The notes beneath the pieces are model-generated. The model was not told where the DNA came from, did not search any database, and was given only the letters and a program-made list of their open reading frames with translations. Shown in pieces: positions 15,033 to 22,767 of a stretch of DNA of 39,836 nt; position 1 is the first letter of the stretch; every line of letters starts with the position of its first letter. The stretch is taken from NCBI GenBank assembly GCA_046734455.1, contig JBKPRJ010000103.1, forward strand, positions 1 through 39,836, in the 5' to 3' direction. Position numbers and translations under genes: made by a program. This DNA comes from DATEOR01 sp046734455. GTDB taxonomy: Bacteria > Actinomycetota > Thermoleophilia > Gaiellales > Gaiellaceae.

Positions 15033-16061
15033 ATGGCCGGAGCCGGGCTACTCGAGCGCCTCGAGCAGGGGCACGTCATCTGCGCGGAGGGCTACCTCTT
15101 CGAGCTCGAGCGCCGCGGGTACATCCAGGCCGGCGCGTTCGTCCCCGAGGCCGTCCTCGACCACCCCGAGAAGGTCACGGAACTGCACCGCGAGTTCGTG
15201 CACGCGGGCTCCGACGTCGTCGAGGCGTTCACCTACTACGCGCACCGCGAGAAGATGCGCGTCGTCGGCAAGGAAGGCCTCCTCGAGGAGCTGAACAAAA
15301 ACGCCCTCGCGCTCGCGAAGGAGGTCGCGGACGAGACGGGCTCCCTCTTCGCGGGCGACATCTGCAACACGAACGTCTTCGATCCCGACGACCCCGAGGC
15401 CAGGAAGGCCGTCCAGGCGATGTTCGACGAGCAGGTCGCCTGGGCCGCCGAGGCGGGAGTCGACTACGTGATCGCCGAGACCTACTCGTACGCCGAGGAG
15501 GCCCGCATGGCGCTCGAGACGATCAAGGCGGCCGGGCTCCCCGCGGTCGTCACCATGTGCATCCACCAAGAGCCGATGACGCGCGACGGCATGACCCCTG
15601 CGGATGCCTGCGCAATGCTCGAGCAGGCGGGCGCCGACGTCGTCGGGCTGAACTGCATCCGCGGCCTCGAGACGACCATGGATCTCCTCCCAAGCATCCG
15701 CGAGCAGGTGTCGGGCTACGTCGCCGCGCTGCCGGTTCCGTACCAGACCACCGACGAGATGCCGACCTTCCAGAGCCTCCGCCACCCTCGCCACGACGGC
15801 ATGCTCTTCCCCACCGCGCTCGAGCCCTTCGAGTCGACGCGCTTCGAGGTCGCCGAGTTCGCGCGCGAGGCCGACGCGCTCGGAATCCAATACCTCGGCC
15901 TCTGCTGCGGCAACGCGTCCTATTTGACGCGCGCCCTGGCCGAGGCGCTCGGCCGCACGCCGCCGGCGAGCCGTTACTCGCCCGACATGTCGAAACACGC
16001 CTACTACGGCAGCGACCCGCTCGTACGGCAGGCGAACACCGACTTCGCCGACCGGCTCTGA
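15033..16061 (+). CDS. Betaine-homocysteine methyltransferase-like protein (homocysteine S-methyltransferase family)
   Basis: 342 residues. The three zinc cysteines of the family are Cys208 (GLNCIRG) and Cys291-Cys292 (GLCCGN). The N-terminal half is closer to animal betaine-homocysteine methyltransferase than to MmuM/MetH: LFELERRGYIQAGAFVPEAV (22-41) and ELHREFVHAGSDVVEAFTYY (50-69), and IAETYSYAEEA keeps the homocysteine-binding glutamate region. The betaine-stacking Trp of animal BHMT (AGPWTPE) is Phe here (AGAFVPE). It should move a methyl group from a betaine, thetin or methylthiol donor to a thiol in the cytosol. The stop of the upstream lyase forms part of its -10 box; the nucleoside hydrolase follows after 10 bases. 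Confidence 0.85.
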   Translation: MAGAGLLERLEQGHVICAEGYLFELERRGYIQAGAFVPEAVLDHPEKVTELHREFVHAGSDVVEAFTYYAHREKMRVVGKEGLLEELNKNALALAKEVADETGSLFAGDICNTNVFDPDDPEARKAVQAMFDEQVAWAAEAGVDYVIAETYSYAEEARMALETIKAAGLPAVVTMCIHQEPMTRDGMTPADACAMLEQAGADVVGLNCIRGLETTMDLLPSIREQVSGYVAALPVPYQTTDEMPTFQSLRHPRHDGMLFPTALEPFESTRFEVAEFAREADALGIQYLGLCCGNASYLTRALAEALGRTPPASRYSPDMSKHAYYGSDPLVRQANTDFADRL

Positions 16062-16071
16062 CACACCACAC

Positions 16072-17034
16072 GTGATCCCGGTCCTCATCGACTGCGACCC
16101 GGGCCAGGACGACGCGCTCGCGCTGCTCCTCGCGCTCGCGAGCCCCGAGCTCGACGTCGTCGGTGTGTCAGCGGTGGCCGGAAACCAGACGCTCGACAAG
16201 ACCACCGCCAACGCGCTCCGCGTTCTCGAGCTTGCGGGGAGAACCGACATTCCGGTCGCCGCCGGAGCCGACGGGCCTCTCGCAGGCGAGCTCGTCGTCG
16301 CAGCCGACGCACACGGGGAGACGGGCCTCGACGGCGTCGACCTTCCGCCGCCGGGCACGGAGCCCGTCCCGGAGCACGCGAAGGACTTCCTACGAGCGAA
16401 GATCGAAGCCGCGGAGAGTCCCGTGACGCTCGTCGCCCTCGGCCCGCTCACGAACGTCGCACTCCTGCTCGAGGCGCACCCCGAAGCTGCGGCGAGGATC
16501 GACCGCATCGTGCTCATGGGCGGCGCGATCCACGAGGGCAACCAGACGCCGTCTGCCGAGTTCAACATCTGGATCGACCCCGAGGCGGCCGCGCTCGTCT
16601 TCGAGAGTACGCTTGACGTGACGATGGTCGGCCTCGACGTGACCAACCGGGCGGTGCTTTCGAACGCGGATGCCTCGAGCCTGCGCGGTGCCGGGCCCGT
16701 TGCCGAGGCGGCGGCCGACATGGTCGACTTCTACCTCCGCTTCTACAACGAAGCGTACGACCACGGCGGGGCGCCGATCCACGATGCGGTCGCGCTCGCC
16801 TACGTCTTCCGGCCCGACTTCCTGACCGTGGAGCGGCGCCATGTCCAGGTGGACACCTCCGACGGAGTCTGCCGCGGCCGCACGGCGGTTGACCTGCGCC
16901 GCCGGACGAGCCTCCCCGAGCCGAATGCCTCCGTGGCCGTCGACATCGACGTCGACGCCTTTCGCAACCTCCTCCTGGAGCGCCTGCGCGCCTTCTCGCC
17001 AACTTCCCCGGAAGCGTCCCGTCTGACCTCCTGA
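16072..17034 (+). CDS. Nucleoside hydrolase (inosine-uridine preferring family)
   Basis: 320 residues. DCDPGQDDALALL (8-20) is the calcium-binding N-terminal aspartate motif (usually DTDPGxDDA); VALGPLTNVALLLE, IVLMGGAI and AEFNIWIDPEAA carry further conserved residues, and GGAPIHDAVALAYV (about 233-246) holds the catalytic-site His-Asp. The enzyme cleaves the N-glycosidic bond of ribonucleosides or related ribosides. GTG start, 10 bases after the methyltransferase; no separate promoter is visible before it, so it belongs to the operon. A role with the methyltransferases could be release of a base or hydrolysis of a riboside, but this is not shown. Confidence 0.9.
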   Translation: MIPVLIDCDPGQDDALALLLALASPELDVVGVSAVAGNQTLDKTTANALRVLELAGRTDIPVAAGADGPLAGELVVAADAHGETGLDGVDLPPPGTEPVPEHAKDFLRAKIEAAESPVTLVALGPLTNVALLLEAHPEAAARIDRIVLMGGAIHEGNQTPSAEFNIWIDPEAAALVFESTLDVTMVGLDVTNRAVLSNADASSLRGAGPVAEAAADMVDFYLRFYNEAYDHGGAPIHDAVALAYVFRPDFLTVERRHVQVDTSDGVCRGRTAVDLRRRTSLPEPNASVAVDIDVDAFRNLLLERLRAFSPTSPEASRLTS

Positions 17035-17049
17035 GAGCGACGGGGCGCG

Positions 17050-17078
17050 TTGATTATGGCCGTGGGATGAGCTATAAG
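17050..17078 (+). promoter_or_regulatory. Sigma-70-type promoter before the ABC importer operon
   Basis: TTGATT (17050-17055), a 17-base spacer and TATAAG (17073-17078): the best housekeeping-type promoter in the window. It precedes the solute-binding-protein start by about 55 bases, so this transcript has a leader and uses the AGGAGATAGG ribosome binding site. Confidence 0.7.
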
Positions 17079-17133
17079 CGGGCGTTCCGGGCGAAACCCA
17101 AGGCCGCACCCTGGCGGAAGGAGATAGGCGGTA

Positions 17134-18837
17134 ATGGATGACACGCAGCGTCGCGTAGACGCCATCCGTACGGAACGCAGCGAGCTCGAGAACCACATCA
17201 TCGACGAGTACGCGGCGGGCAAGATCACGCGGCGGGAGTTCGTGCGCCGCGGCACCGTCGTCGGCATGTCCATCCCGCTGGTCTCGTTCCTCGCGGCTGC
17301 CTGCGGAGGCGGCGGCGGAGGAGAGACGACGGGCGGAGGCACGACGCCGACGGCCACCGGCGCAGTCCAGGCCGGCGGCAACGTCCGCGTTGCGCTCATC
17401 CAGCCGACCACCGAGCCGAACCCGCTGCTCGTCCAGGACGAGGGCGGCGCGGGGCTCCTCGGATCGACCGGGGAGTTCCTCTCCTTCTCGAACGAGAAGC
17501 TCGAGCTCGAGCCGCGCATCGCGGAGAGCTGGGAGCCGAACGACGACGGCACCGTCTGGACGTTCAAGATCCGCCAGGGCGTCACGTTCCACAACGGTTC
17601 CACGCTCGTCGCGAACGACGTCAAGGAGACCTTCGACAAGCTGATCAACCCCGACGGCGGCTCCGCCAACGCCCAGTCGGCGCTCGGCGGCGTCCTCTCG
17701 CCCGGAGGGATCGAGGCGCCCGACGACTCCACGGTCGTCTTCAACCTCGACGCCGCGAACGGCAACTTCCCCACCCTCGTCAGCTCGGCGAACTACAACG
17801 CGATCATCATCCCGGCCGACCTCGACCCGGCCGACTGGGGCAAGACCTTCGAGGGCACCGGGCCCTTCAAGCTCGACAGCTTCACGCCGAAAGTCGGCGC
17901 GAAGTTCGTCCGCAACGACGCCTACTGGGGCACGAAGGCGAACCCCGACTCGATGGAGCTCAAGTTCTACGACGAAGAGGGGCCGATGATCCTCGCCCTC
18001 CAGGGTGACGAGGTCGACTTCGTCGAGCACTTCTCCGTCTCGGGCGGCAAGGCGCTCCTGAACGACCCGAACGTGAACGTGATCGCGGTGAAGGCGGCGA
18101 CGCACCGCGAGCTGCACATGCGGACGGACAAGGAGCCCTTCACGGACAAACGCGTCCGCCAGGCCATCGCCCTCTCGATCGACCGCCAGGCGCTCGTGGA
18201 CGGGCTCTGGGAGGGCCAGGCGGACATCGGGAACGACAGCCCGTTCGCGCCGCTCTATCCCTCGACGGACACGAGTGTCCCGCAGCGGGAGCAGAACGTC
18301 GAGCAGGCGAAGCAGCTGCTCGCCGATGCCGGCATGACGAGCTTCACCGTCGAGCTGAACACGTGGAACGGCTTCGAGATCCCCGACCTCGCCCAGCTCG
18401 TGAAGCAGTACGCGGCGGCGATCGGCGTGACGATCAACCTGAAGATCACCGACGCCGGCACGTACTACGGCGACGGCGTCTTCGGGAAGTCGACCTGGCT
18501 CGACTCCGTCATGGGCATCACGGACTACGGCCACCGGCCCGTCCCGAACGTCTACCTCACGGCGCCGCTCTCGGGCGACCCGAAGGTCGGCGTCTGGAAC
18601 TCGGCGCATTTCAAGAACGACCAGTACGACAGCCTCGTCAAGCAGTACGTCGCGGCACTCGACATCGATTCGCAGAAAGGAGTCGCGAAGCAGATCGAGG
18701 AGCTCCTGCTCGACGAGACCCCGATCGTCTTCCCGTACTTCTATTACTTCCTGAGCGCGGCGAAGAAGAACCTGCTCAACACGACCTCGGCGGCGACGGG
18801 CCAGTTCGACCTCTCGAAGGCCGGGTTCACCAGCTGA
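17134..18837 (+). CDS. ABC transporter solute-binding lipoprotein, family 5 (peptide/nickel type)
   Basis: 567 residues. The N-terminus has a Tat signal: about 36 charged residues, then ITRREFVRRG followed by a short hydrophobic stretch and a lipobox LAAAC (about residues 54-58), so it is folded in the cytoplasm, exported by Tat and lipid-anchored. A Gly/Thr-rich linker follows, then the family 5 fold: LEPRIAESWEPNDDGTVWTF (the SBP_bac_5 signature region) and VRQAIALSIDRQALVDGLW. The family binds peptides, nickel, opines, glycosides and other solutes, so the ligand is open. Good ribosome site upstream of ATG 17134. The promoter at 17050 and the hairpin after the stop should give excess of this protein over the permeases. 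Confidence 0.92.
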   Translation: MDDTQRRVDAIRTERSELENHIIDEYAAGKITRREFVRRGTVVGMSIPLVSFLAAACGGGGGGETTGGGTTPTATGAVQAGGNVRVALIQPTTEPNPLLVQDEGGAGLLGSTGEFLSFSNEKLELEPRIAESWEPNDDGTVWTFKIRQGVTFHNGSTLVANDVKETFDKLINPDGGSANAQSALGGVLSPGGIEAPDDSTVVFNLDAANGNFPTLVSSANYNAIIIPADLDPADWGKTFEGTGPFKLDSFTPKVGAKFVRNDAYWGTKANPDSMELKFYDEEGPMILALQGDEVDFVEHFSVSGGKALLNDPNVNVIAVKAATHRELHMRTDKEPFTDKRVRQAIALSIDRQALVDGLWEGQADIGNDSPFAPLYPSTDTSVPQREQNVEQAKQLLADAGMTSFTVELNTWNGFEIPDLAQLVKQYAAAIGVTINLKITDAGTYYGDGVFGKSTWLDSVMGITDYGHRPVPNVYLTAPLSGDPKVGVWNSAHFKNDQYDSLVKQYVAALDIDSQKGVAKQIEELLLDETPIVFPYFYYFLSAAKKNLLNTTSAATGQFDLSKAGFTS

Positions 18838-18850
18838 GAACGAGAAGCTA

Positions 18851-18877
18851 GCGGGTCGGAGCCCGGCTCCGACCCGC
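18851..18877 (+). promoter_or_regulatory. Intercistronic hairpin between binding protein and permease genes
   Basis: GCGGGTCGGAGC pairs perfectly with GCTCCGACCCGC around a three-base loop. It lies 13 bases after the binding-protein stop and 20 bases before the permease ATG (18897), which has its own AGGAG. Hairpins in this position act as partial terminators or 3' stabilisers that raise binding-protein output relative to the membrane genes. Confidence 0.7.
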
Positions 18878-18896
18878 GTAGTCTGTAGGAGCTCGG

Positions 18897-19850
18897 ATGG
18901 CGCGTTTTCTCCTCACCAGGCTCGGGCTCGCGGCCATCACGCTGTTCCTCCTCAGCGTGATCGTCTTCTTCGGCTCGCAGGTGCTTCCGGGCAACGTCGC
19001 GCGCCGCAAGCTCGGCCCCTTCGCGGACCAGTCTGCTGTCGATCAGCTGAACCACCAGCTCGGGACGGACAAGCCGCTCTACGAGCAGTACTGGAACTGG
19101 ATCTCCGGCCTCCTCCACGGAGACCTCGGCACGTCGCTCTCCTACAACCTGCCGGTCAACCAGCTGGTCGGCCCTGCGCTCGTGCACTCGCTCAAGCTCG
19201 CCGCGTTCGCCTTCGTGATGGTCGTCCCGCTCGCCATCCTCGGCGGGGTCGTCGCGGCGCTGAAGCGCGACAAGCTCACCGACCGCGTCATCACGATCGG
19301 GGGCCTCTCGCTCACCGTCGTGCCCGAGTTCGTGACGGGAATCATCCTCATCCTCGTCTTCGGGCTCTGGCTCGACCTCTTCCCCGTGAGCGCGAACGCG
19401 CCCGACGGCAGCAGCATCCTCACGCAGCTCAAGTACCTCTTCCTCCCCGCGCTCACCCTGGTCATCGTCCTCTTCGGGTACATCGCGCGGATCACGCGGG
19501 CCGGGACGATCGAGTCGCTCGACGCCGACTACACGCGGACCGCTGTCCTCAAGGGCCTGCCGCGCCGCACGGTCATCCGCCGGCACGTGCTCCGTAACTC
19601 ACTCCTGCCCACGATTGCCGTCATCGCGACCCAGACGGGCTACCTCATCGGCGGCCTCGTCGTCATCGAGACGCTCTTCAACTATCCCGGCATGGGCCGC
19701 CTGATCTTCACGGCCGCACAGAAGAAGGACTTCCCGCTGCTCGAGACCGGCGTGCTCATCGTCGGCATCGTCTTCCTCGTCGCCACGCTGCTCGCCGACC
19801 TCGCCTACTCGCTTCTCAACCCGCGAATCCGCTACGCAACCGCCGAATGA
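18897..19850 (+). CDS. ABC transporter permease, DppB/OppB type
   Basis: 317 residues with six predicted membrane helices. The N-terminus FLLTRLGLAAITLFLLSVIV is TM1 of DppB-type proteins; a roughly 90-residue external loop follows, with GDLGTSLSYNLPVNQLV as the conserved patch. The EAA-type coupling motif is in the cytoplasmic loop YTRTAVLKGLPRRTVIRRHV (about 211-230), which contacts the ATPase. It forms one half of the membrane channel for the solute delivered by the family 5 lipoprotein. Stop and start of the next permease overlap as ATGA. Confidence 0.92.
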   Translation: MARFLLTRLGLAAITLFLLSVIVFFGSQVLPGNVARRKLGPFADQSAVDQLNHQLGTDKPLYEQYWNWISGLLHGDLGTSLSYNLPVNQLVGPALVHSLKLAAFAFVMVVPLAILGGVVAALKRDKLTDRVITIGGLSLTVVPEFVTGIILILVFGLWLDLFPVSANAPDGSSILTQLKYLFLPALTLVIVLFGYIARITRAGTIESLDADYTRTAVLKGLPRRTVIRRHVLRNSLLPTIAVIATQTGYLIGGLVVIETLFNYPGMGRLIFTAAQKKDFPLLETGVLIVGIVFLVATLLADLAYSLLNPRIRYATAE

Positions 19851-20737
19851 CGACGCTCGAAGACCCAGCAGCCCCGATCGCGATCCCGATCCGCCCGGAC
19901 GAGACGAAGATGGAGCGCCACGAGCGCTTCCGCCTGCTCGTCCGCTCGCCGACCTTTCTCATCGGCTGCGTTCTCGCGGGGATCTGGATCCTCTGCGCGG
20001 TCTTCGGCTACCTGATCGCTCCGAAGGACCCCGAGGCACCCGACGTCCTGAACAAGCTCGTCGGCCCGTCTGCCGACCACATCTTCGGCACCGACCGGCT
20101 CGGCCGCGACGTTCTGTCCCGCGTGATCGTCGGCGCGCGCTCCATCCTTGTGATCGCCCCGCTCGCCACCATCCTGGGCACGATCTGCGGCACGGCCATC
20201 GGGCTCATCACGGGCTACTACCGCGGGTTCGTGGACGAGGCCACCATGCGGCTCGTCGACGCGATCCTCGCCATCCCGCTCATCATCACTGCGCTGCTCG
20301 CGGTCGTCGCCCTCGGTCCCTCGCGGCTGACGCTGATCCTCGTGATCGGCTTCGTCTTCACGCCGATCATCGCGAAGACCGTGCGCGCGGCCGTCCTCGG
20401 CGAGGCTCAGCTCGAGTACGTCCAAGCCGCCCGGCTGCGCAACGAGCACGGGTTCTATGTGATGTTCGCCGAGATTCTCCCGAACGTGACCGGGCCGATC
20501 ATCGTCGAGTTCACTGTGCGCCTCGGCTACGCCATCTTCACCGTCGCCACCCTGTCCTTCCTCGGCTTCGGCGCCGATCCGTCCATCCCCGACTGGGGGC
20601 AGGACATCTCCCAGCACTACCAGTTCATCAACGGCGGCGTGTGGTGGGCGGTGCTCTTCCCCTCGCTCGCCATCGCCACGTTGATCATCGGGATCAACCT
20701 GATCGCCGACGCCATCTCCCAGGTGTTCGAACGTTGA
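19847..20737 (+). CDS. ABC transporter permease, DppC/OppC type
   Basis: 296 residues, with TM1 at about 40-62 (TFLIGCVLAGIWILCAVFGY), the DppC hallmark HIFGTDRLGRDVLSRVIVGA (about 81-100) and four or five further helices. The coupling loop is AQLEYVQAARLRNEHGF. Partner of the DppB-type permease in the heterodimeric pore. Translation is coupled on both sides: ATGA with the upstream permease and TTGA with the fused ATPase downstream. Confidence 0.92.
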   Translation: MTTLEDPAAPIAIPIRPDETKMERHERFRLLVRSPTFLIGCVLAGIWILCAVFGYLIAPKDPEAPDVLNKLVGPSADHIFGTDRLGRDVLSRVIVGARSILVIAPLATILGTICGTAIGLITGYYRGFVDEATMRLVDAILAIPLIITALLAVVALGPSRLTLILVIGFVFTPIIAKTVRAAVLGEAQLEYVQAARLRNEHGFYVMFAEILPNVTGPIIVEFTVRLGYAIFTVATLSFLGFGADPSIPDWGQDISQHYQFINGGVWWAVLFPSLAIATLIIGINLIADAISQVFER

Positions 20738-22767
20738 GCGACGCGGCGATCGAGCTCCAGGACCTCGAGGTCGCCTACCGCGTGCGTGGGGTCGACCGGC
20801 GCGTGCTTCGCGGGGTGTCGTTTGCGATCGGGGAGGGCGAGTCGTACGGCCTCGTCGGGGAGTCCGGCTGCGGAAAGACCACGGCCGCCTTCGCGATCAT
20901 GCGCTACCTCCCGCGCAACGCGAAGATCCTCAACGGCTCCATCCGGCTGAACGGCGTCGACATGCTCGGGATGGGCGGCGGCAGCGTGCGGCGGCTGCAC
21001 GCCACGACCCTGTCGATGGTCTACCAGAACCCCGCCTCGGCCCTGAACCCGTCCATCCGCATCGGGCCGCAGCTCGCCGAGGTCTTCACCCTCATGGGCG
21101 TGAGCAAGGAGGACGCTCTGCACCAGAGCGAGGCCATGCTCCACAAGGTGCAGATCTCCGACCCGAAGCGGGTCATGCGGCGCTACCCGCATCAGCTCTC
21201 GGGCGGCATGCAGCAGAGGGTCGTCATCGCGATGGCGCTCGCGAAGAACCCGACGCTCCTCATCCTGGACGAGCCGACCACCGGCCTCGACGCCACGGTG
21301 GAGGCCGAGGTGCTCGACCTCATCGGTGCGCTGCGCCAGGAGTTCGGGACGAGCGTCCTCTTCATCAGCCACAACCTCGCCGTCATCGCGAAGATGTGCG
21401 AGCGCGTCGGAGTACTCTACGCGGGCCGCCTCGTCGAGCAAGGCCCCGCGCAGGAGGTCTTCCGCGACCCTCGGCACCCCTACACGGTCGGTCTCCTTCG
21501 CTCCATCCCGCGCGGAGGGGTGCGCAAGGATGCGGCCGCGCTGGACACCATTCCGGGCTTCCTGCCTCGGCTCGGCGCGAACCTGCCCGGGTGCGTGTTC
21601 GAGCCGCGCTGCGGCCTCGCCCAACCTGTTTGCCGCGAACAGGAGCCAGAGCTCTATCCGGTCAGCCAGGGTCGGGTGAGCCGCTGCCACTTCCACGACA
21701 AGGCGCAGGAGCTGCCGAGAGTGGCCCCGGTGCGCCTCCCCGCCGTGCAGAGCGCCAACGGCAAGCCTCTGCTCGAGGTCGCGCACGGCTCGAAGACCTT
21801 CAAGCAGGAGGGCCAGGACGTACTGGCACTCGTCGACGTCTCGCTTGCGGTCCGCCCCGGAGAGGTGCTGGGCCTCGTGGGCGAGTCTGGCAGCGGCAAG
21901 ACGACCCTTGCACGCGTGCTCCTCGGCCTCACGGCACCCGATGAAGGCTCGGTTCTCGAGCTGGACGGCGAGGCTCTCGCCGGCAAGGTCGAGCAGCGGA
22001 GTCGCGAGCAGGTGCGCTCGCTGCAGATCGTCTTCCAGAATCCCGACGGCGCCCTCAACCGCCGCCATTCGGTGCGCCGCATCGTCGGGCGCGCACTCGA
22101 CAAGCTCCTCGACCTCCACGGCCGGGAGCGCGACCAACGGGTCAACGAGCTCGCCGAGTCGGTCCGCTTCGACGAAGCGCTCCTCGGCGCGAAGCCGGCG
22201 CAGCTCTCGGGCGGGCTCAAGCAGCGCGTGGCGATCGCGCGCGCGTTTGCGGGCGAGCCGCGCATCGTCCTCTGCGACGAGCCGACCTCGGCGCTCGACG
22301 TCTCGGTGCAGGCGGCGATCCTCAACCTGCTCGTCGAGCTGCAGACACAGAAGGGCGTCAGCTACATCTTCATCTCCCACGACCTCGGGGTCGTGCGCTA
22401 CATCTCGGACCGGATCGCGGTGATGTACCTCGGCCGCCTGCAGGAGGTGGGCGACGCGGAGACCGTCTTCAACGGCCCGCACCACCCCTACACCGAGGCG
22501 CTCCTCTCTGCGGTGCCGACCATCGAGGGCGAGGAGCGCGGGCGCATCCGCCTCGAGGGCGAGATCCCGAGCGCGGCCAATCCGCCGTCGGGCTGCGTCT
22601 TCCACACACGCTGCCCGCGGTTCCTCGGAGAGATCTGCGTGCAGGAGGAGCCGCCCCTCGCCGAGGTCGAGCCCGGCCACTGGATGCGCTGCCACATTCC
22701 GGCGGAAGAACTGCGAAGCCTGCAGACGGAGGCGCCGCCCGCCGTTCAGTCGAAGACGACGACCTGA
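20734..22767 (+). CDS. Fused double ABC ATPase (DppD-DppF type)
   Basis: 677 residues joining what are usually two proteins. Domain 1: Walker A GESGCGKTT (42-50), signature LSGGMQQR (155-162), Walker B LLILDEPTTGLD (175-186), H-loop His213. Domain 2: Walker A GESGSGKTT (383-391), LSGGLKQR (491-498), Walker B IVLCDEPTSALD (511-522), H-loop His549. After each lies the oligopeptide-transporter C-terminal module with four cysteines (287, 293, 300, 318 and 621, 627, 635, 653), which in some DppD/DppF proteins bind an iron-sulfur cluster. TTG start in a TTGA overlap with the permease; TTG is the only in-frame start there. The last 22 bases overlap the convergent alcohol dehydrogenase. Confidence 0.92.
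   Translation: MSDAAIELQDLEVAYRVRGVDRRVLRGVSFAIGEGESYGLVGESGCGKTTAAFAIMRYLPRNAKILNGSIRLNGVDMLGMGGGSVRRLHATTLSMVYQNPASALNPSIRIGPQLAEVFTLMGVSKEDALHQSEAMLHKVQISDPKRVMRRYPHQLSGGMQQRVVIAMALAKNPTLLILDEPTTGLDATVEAEVLDLIGALRQEFGTSVLFISHNLAVIAKMCERVGVLYAGRLVEQGPAQEVFRDPRHPYTVGLLRSIPRGGVRKDAAALDTIPGFLPRLGANLPGCVFEPRCGLAQPVCREQEPELYPVSQGRVSRCHFHDKAQELPRVAPVRLPAVQSANGKPLLEVAHGSKTFKQEGQDVLALVDVSLAVRPGEVLGLVGESGSGKTTLARVLLGLTAPDEGSVLELDGEALAGKVEQRSREQVRSLQIVFQNPDGALNRRHSVRRIVGRALDKLLDLHGRERDQRVNELAESVRFDEALLGAKPAQLSGGLKQRVAIARAFAGEPRIVLCDEPTSALDVSVQAAILNLLVELQTQKGVSYIFISHDLGVVRYISDRIAVMYLGRLQEVGDAETVFNGPHHPYTEALLSAVPTIEGEERGRIRLEGEIPSAANPPSGCVFHTRCPRFLGEICVQEEPPLAEVEPGHWMRCHIPAEELRSLQTEAPPAVQSKTTT

Noticed and set aside
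13409..16075. 888-codon plus-strand open frame across the lyase and BHMT-like genes
   Set aside because: It is arginine/alanine/proline-rich and without family motifs, while the other frame encodes two recognisable enzymes. High GC leaves the alternative frames open by codon bias.
15048..22695. Very long minus-strand frames (15048-16721, 16390-18609, 20617-22695)
   Set aside because: Antisense shadows of the plus-strand operon; their composition mirrors the codons of the real genes and no domain or start signal is present.
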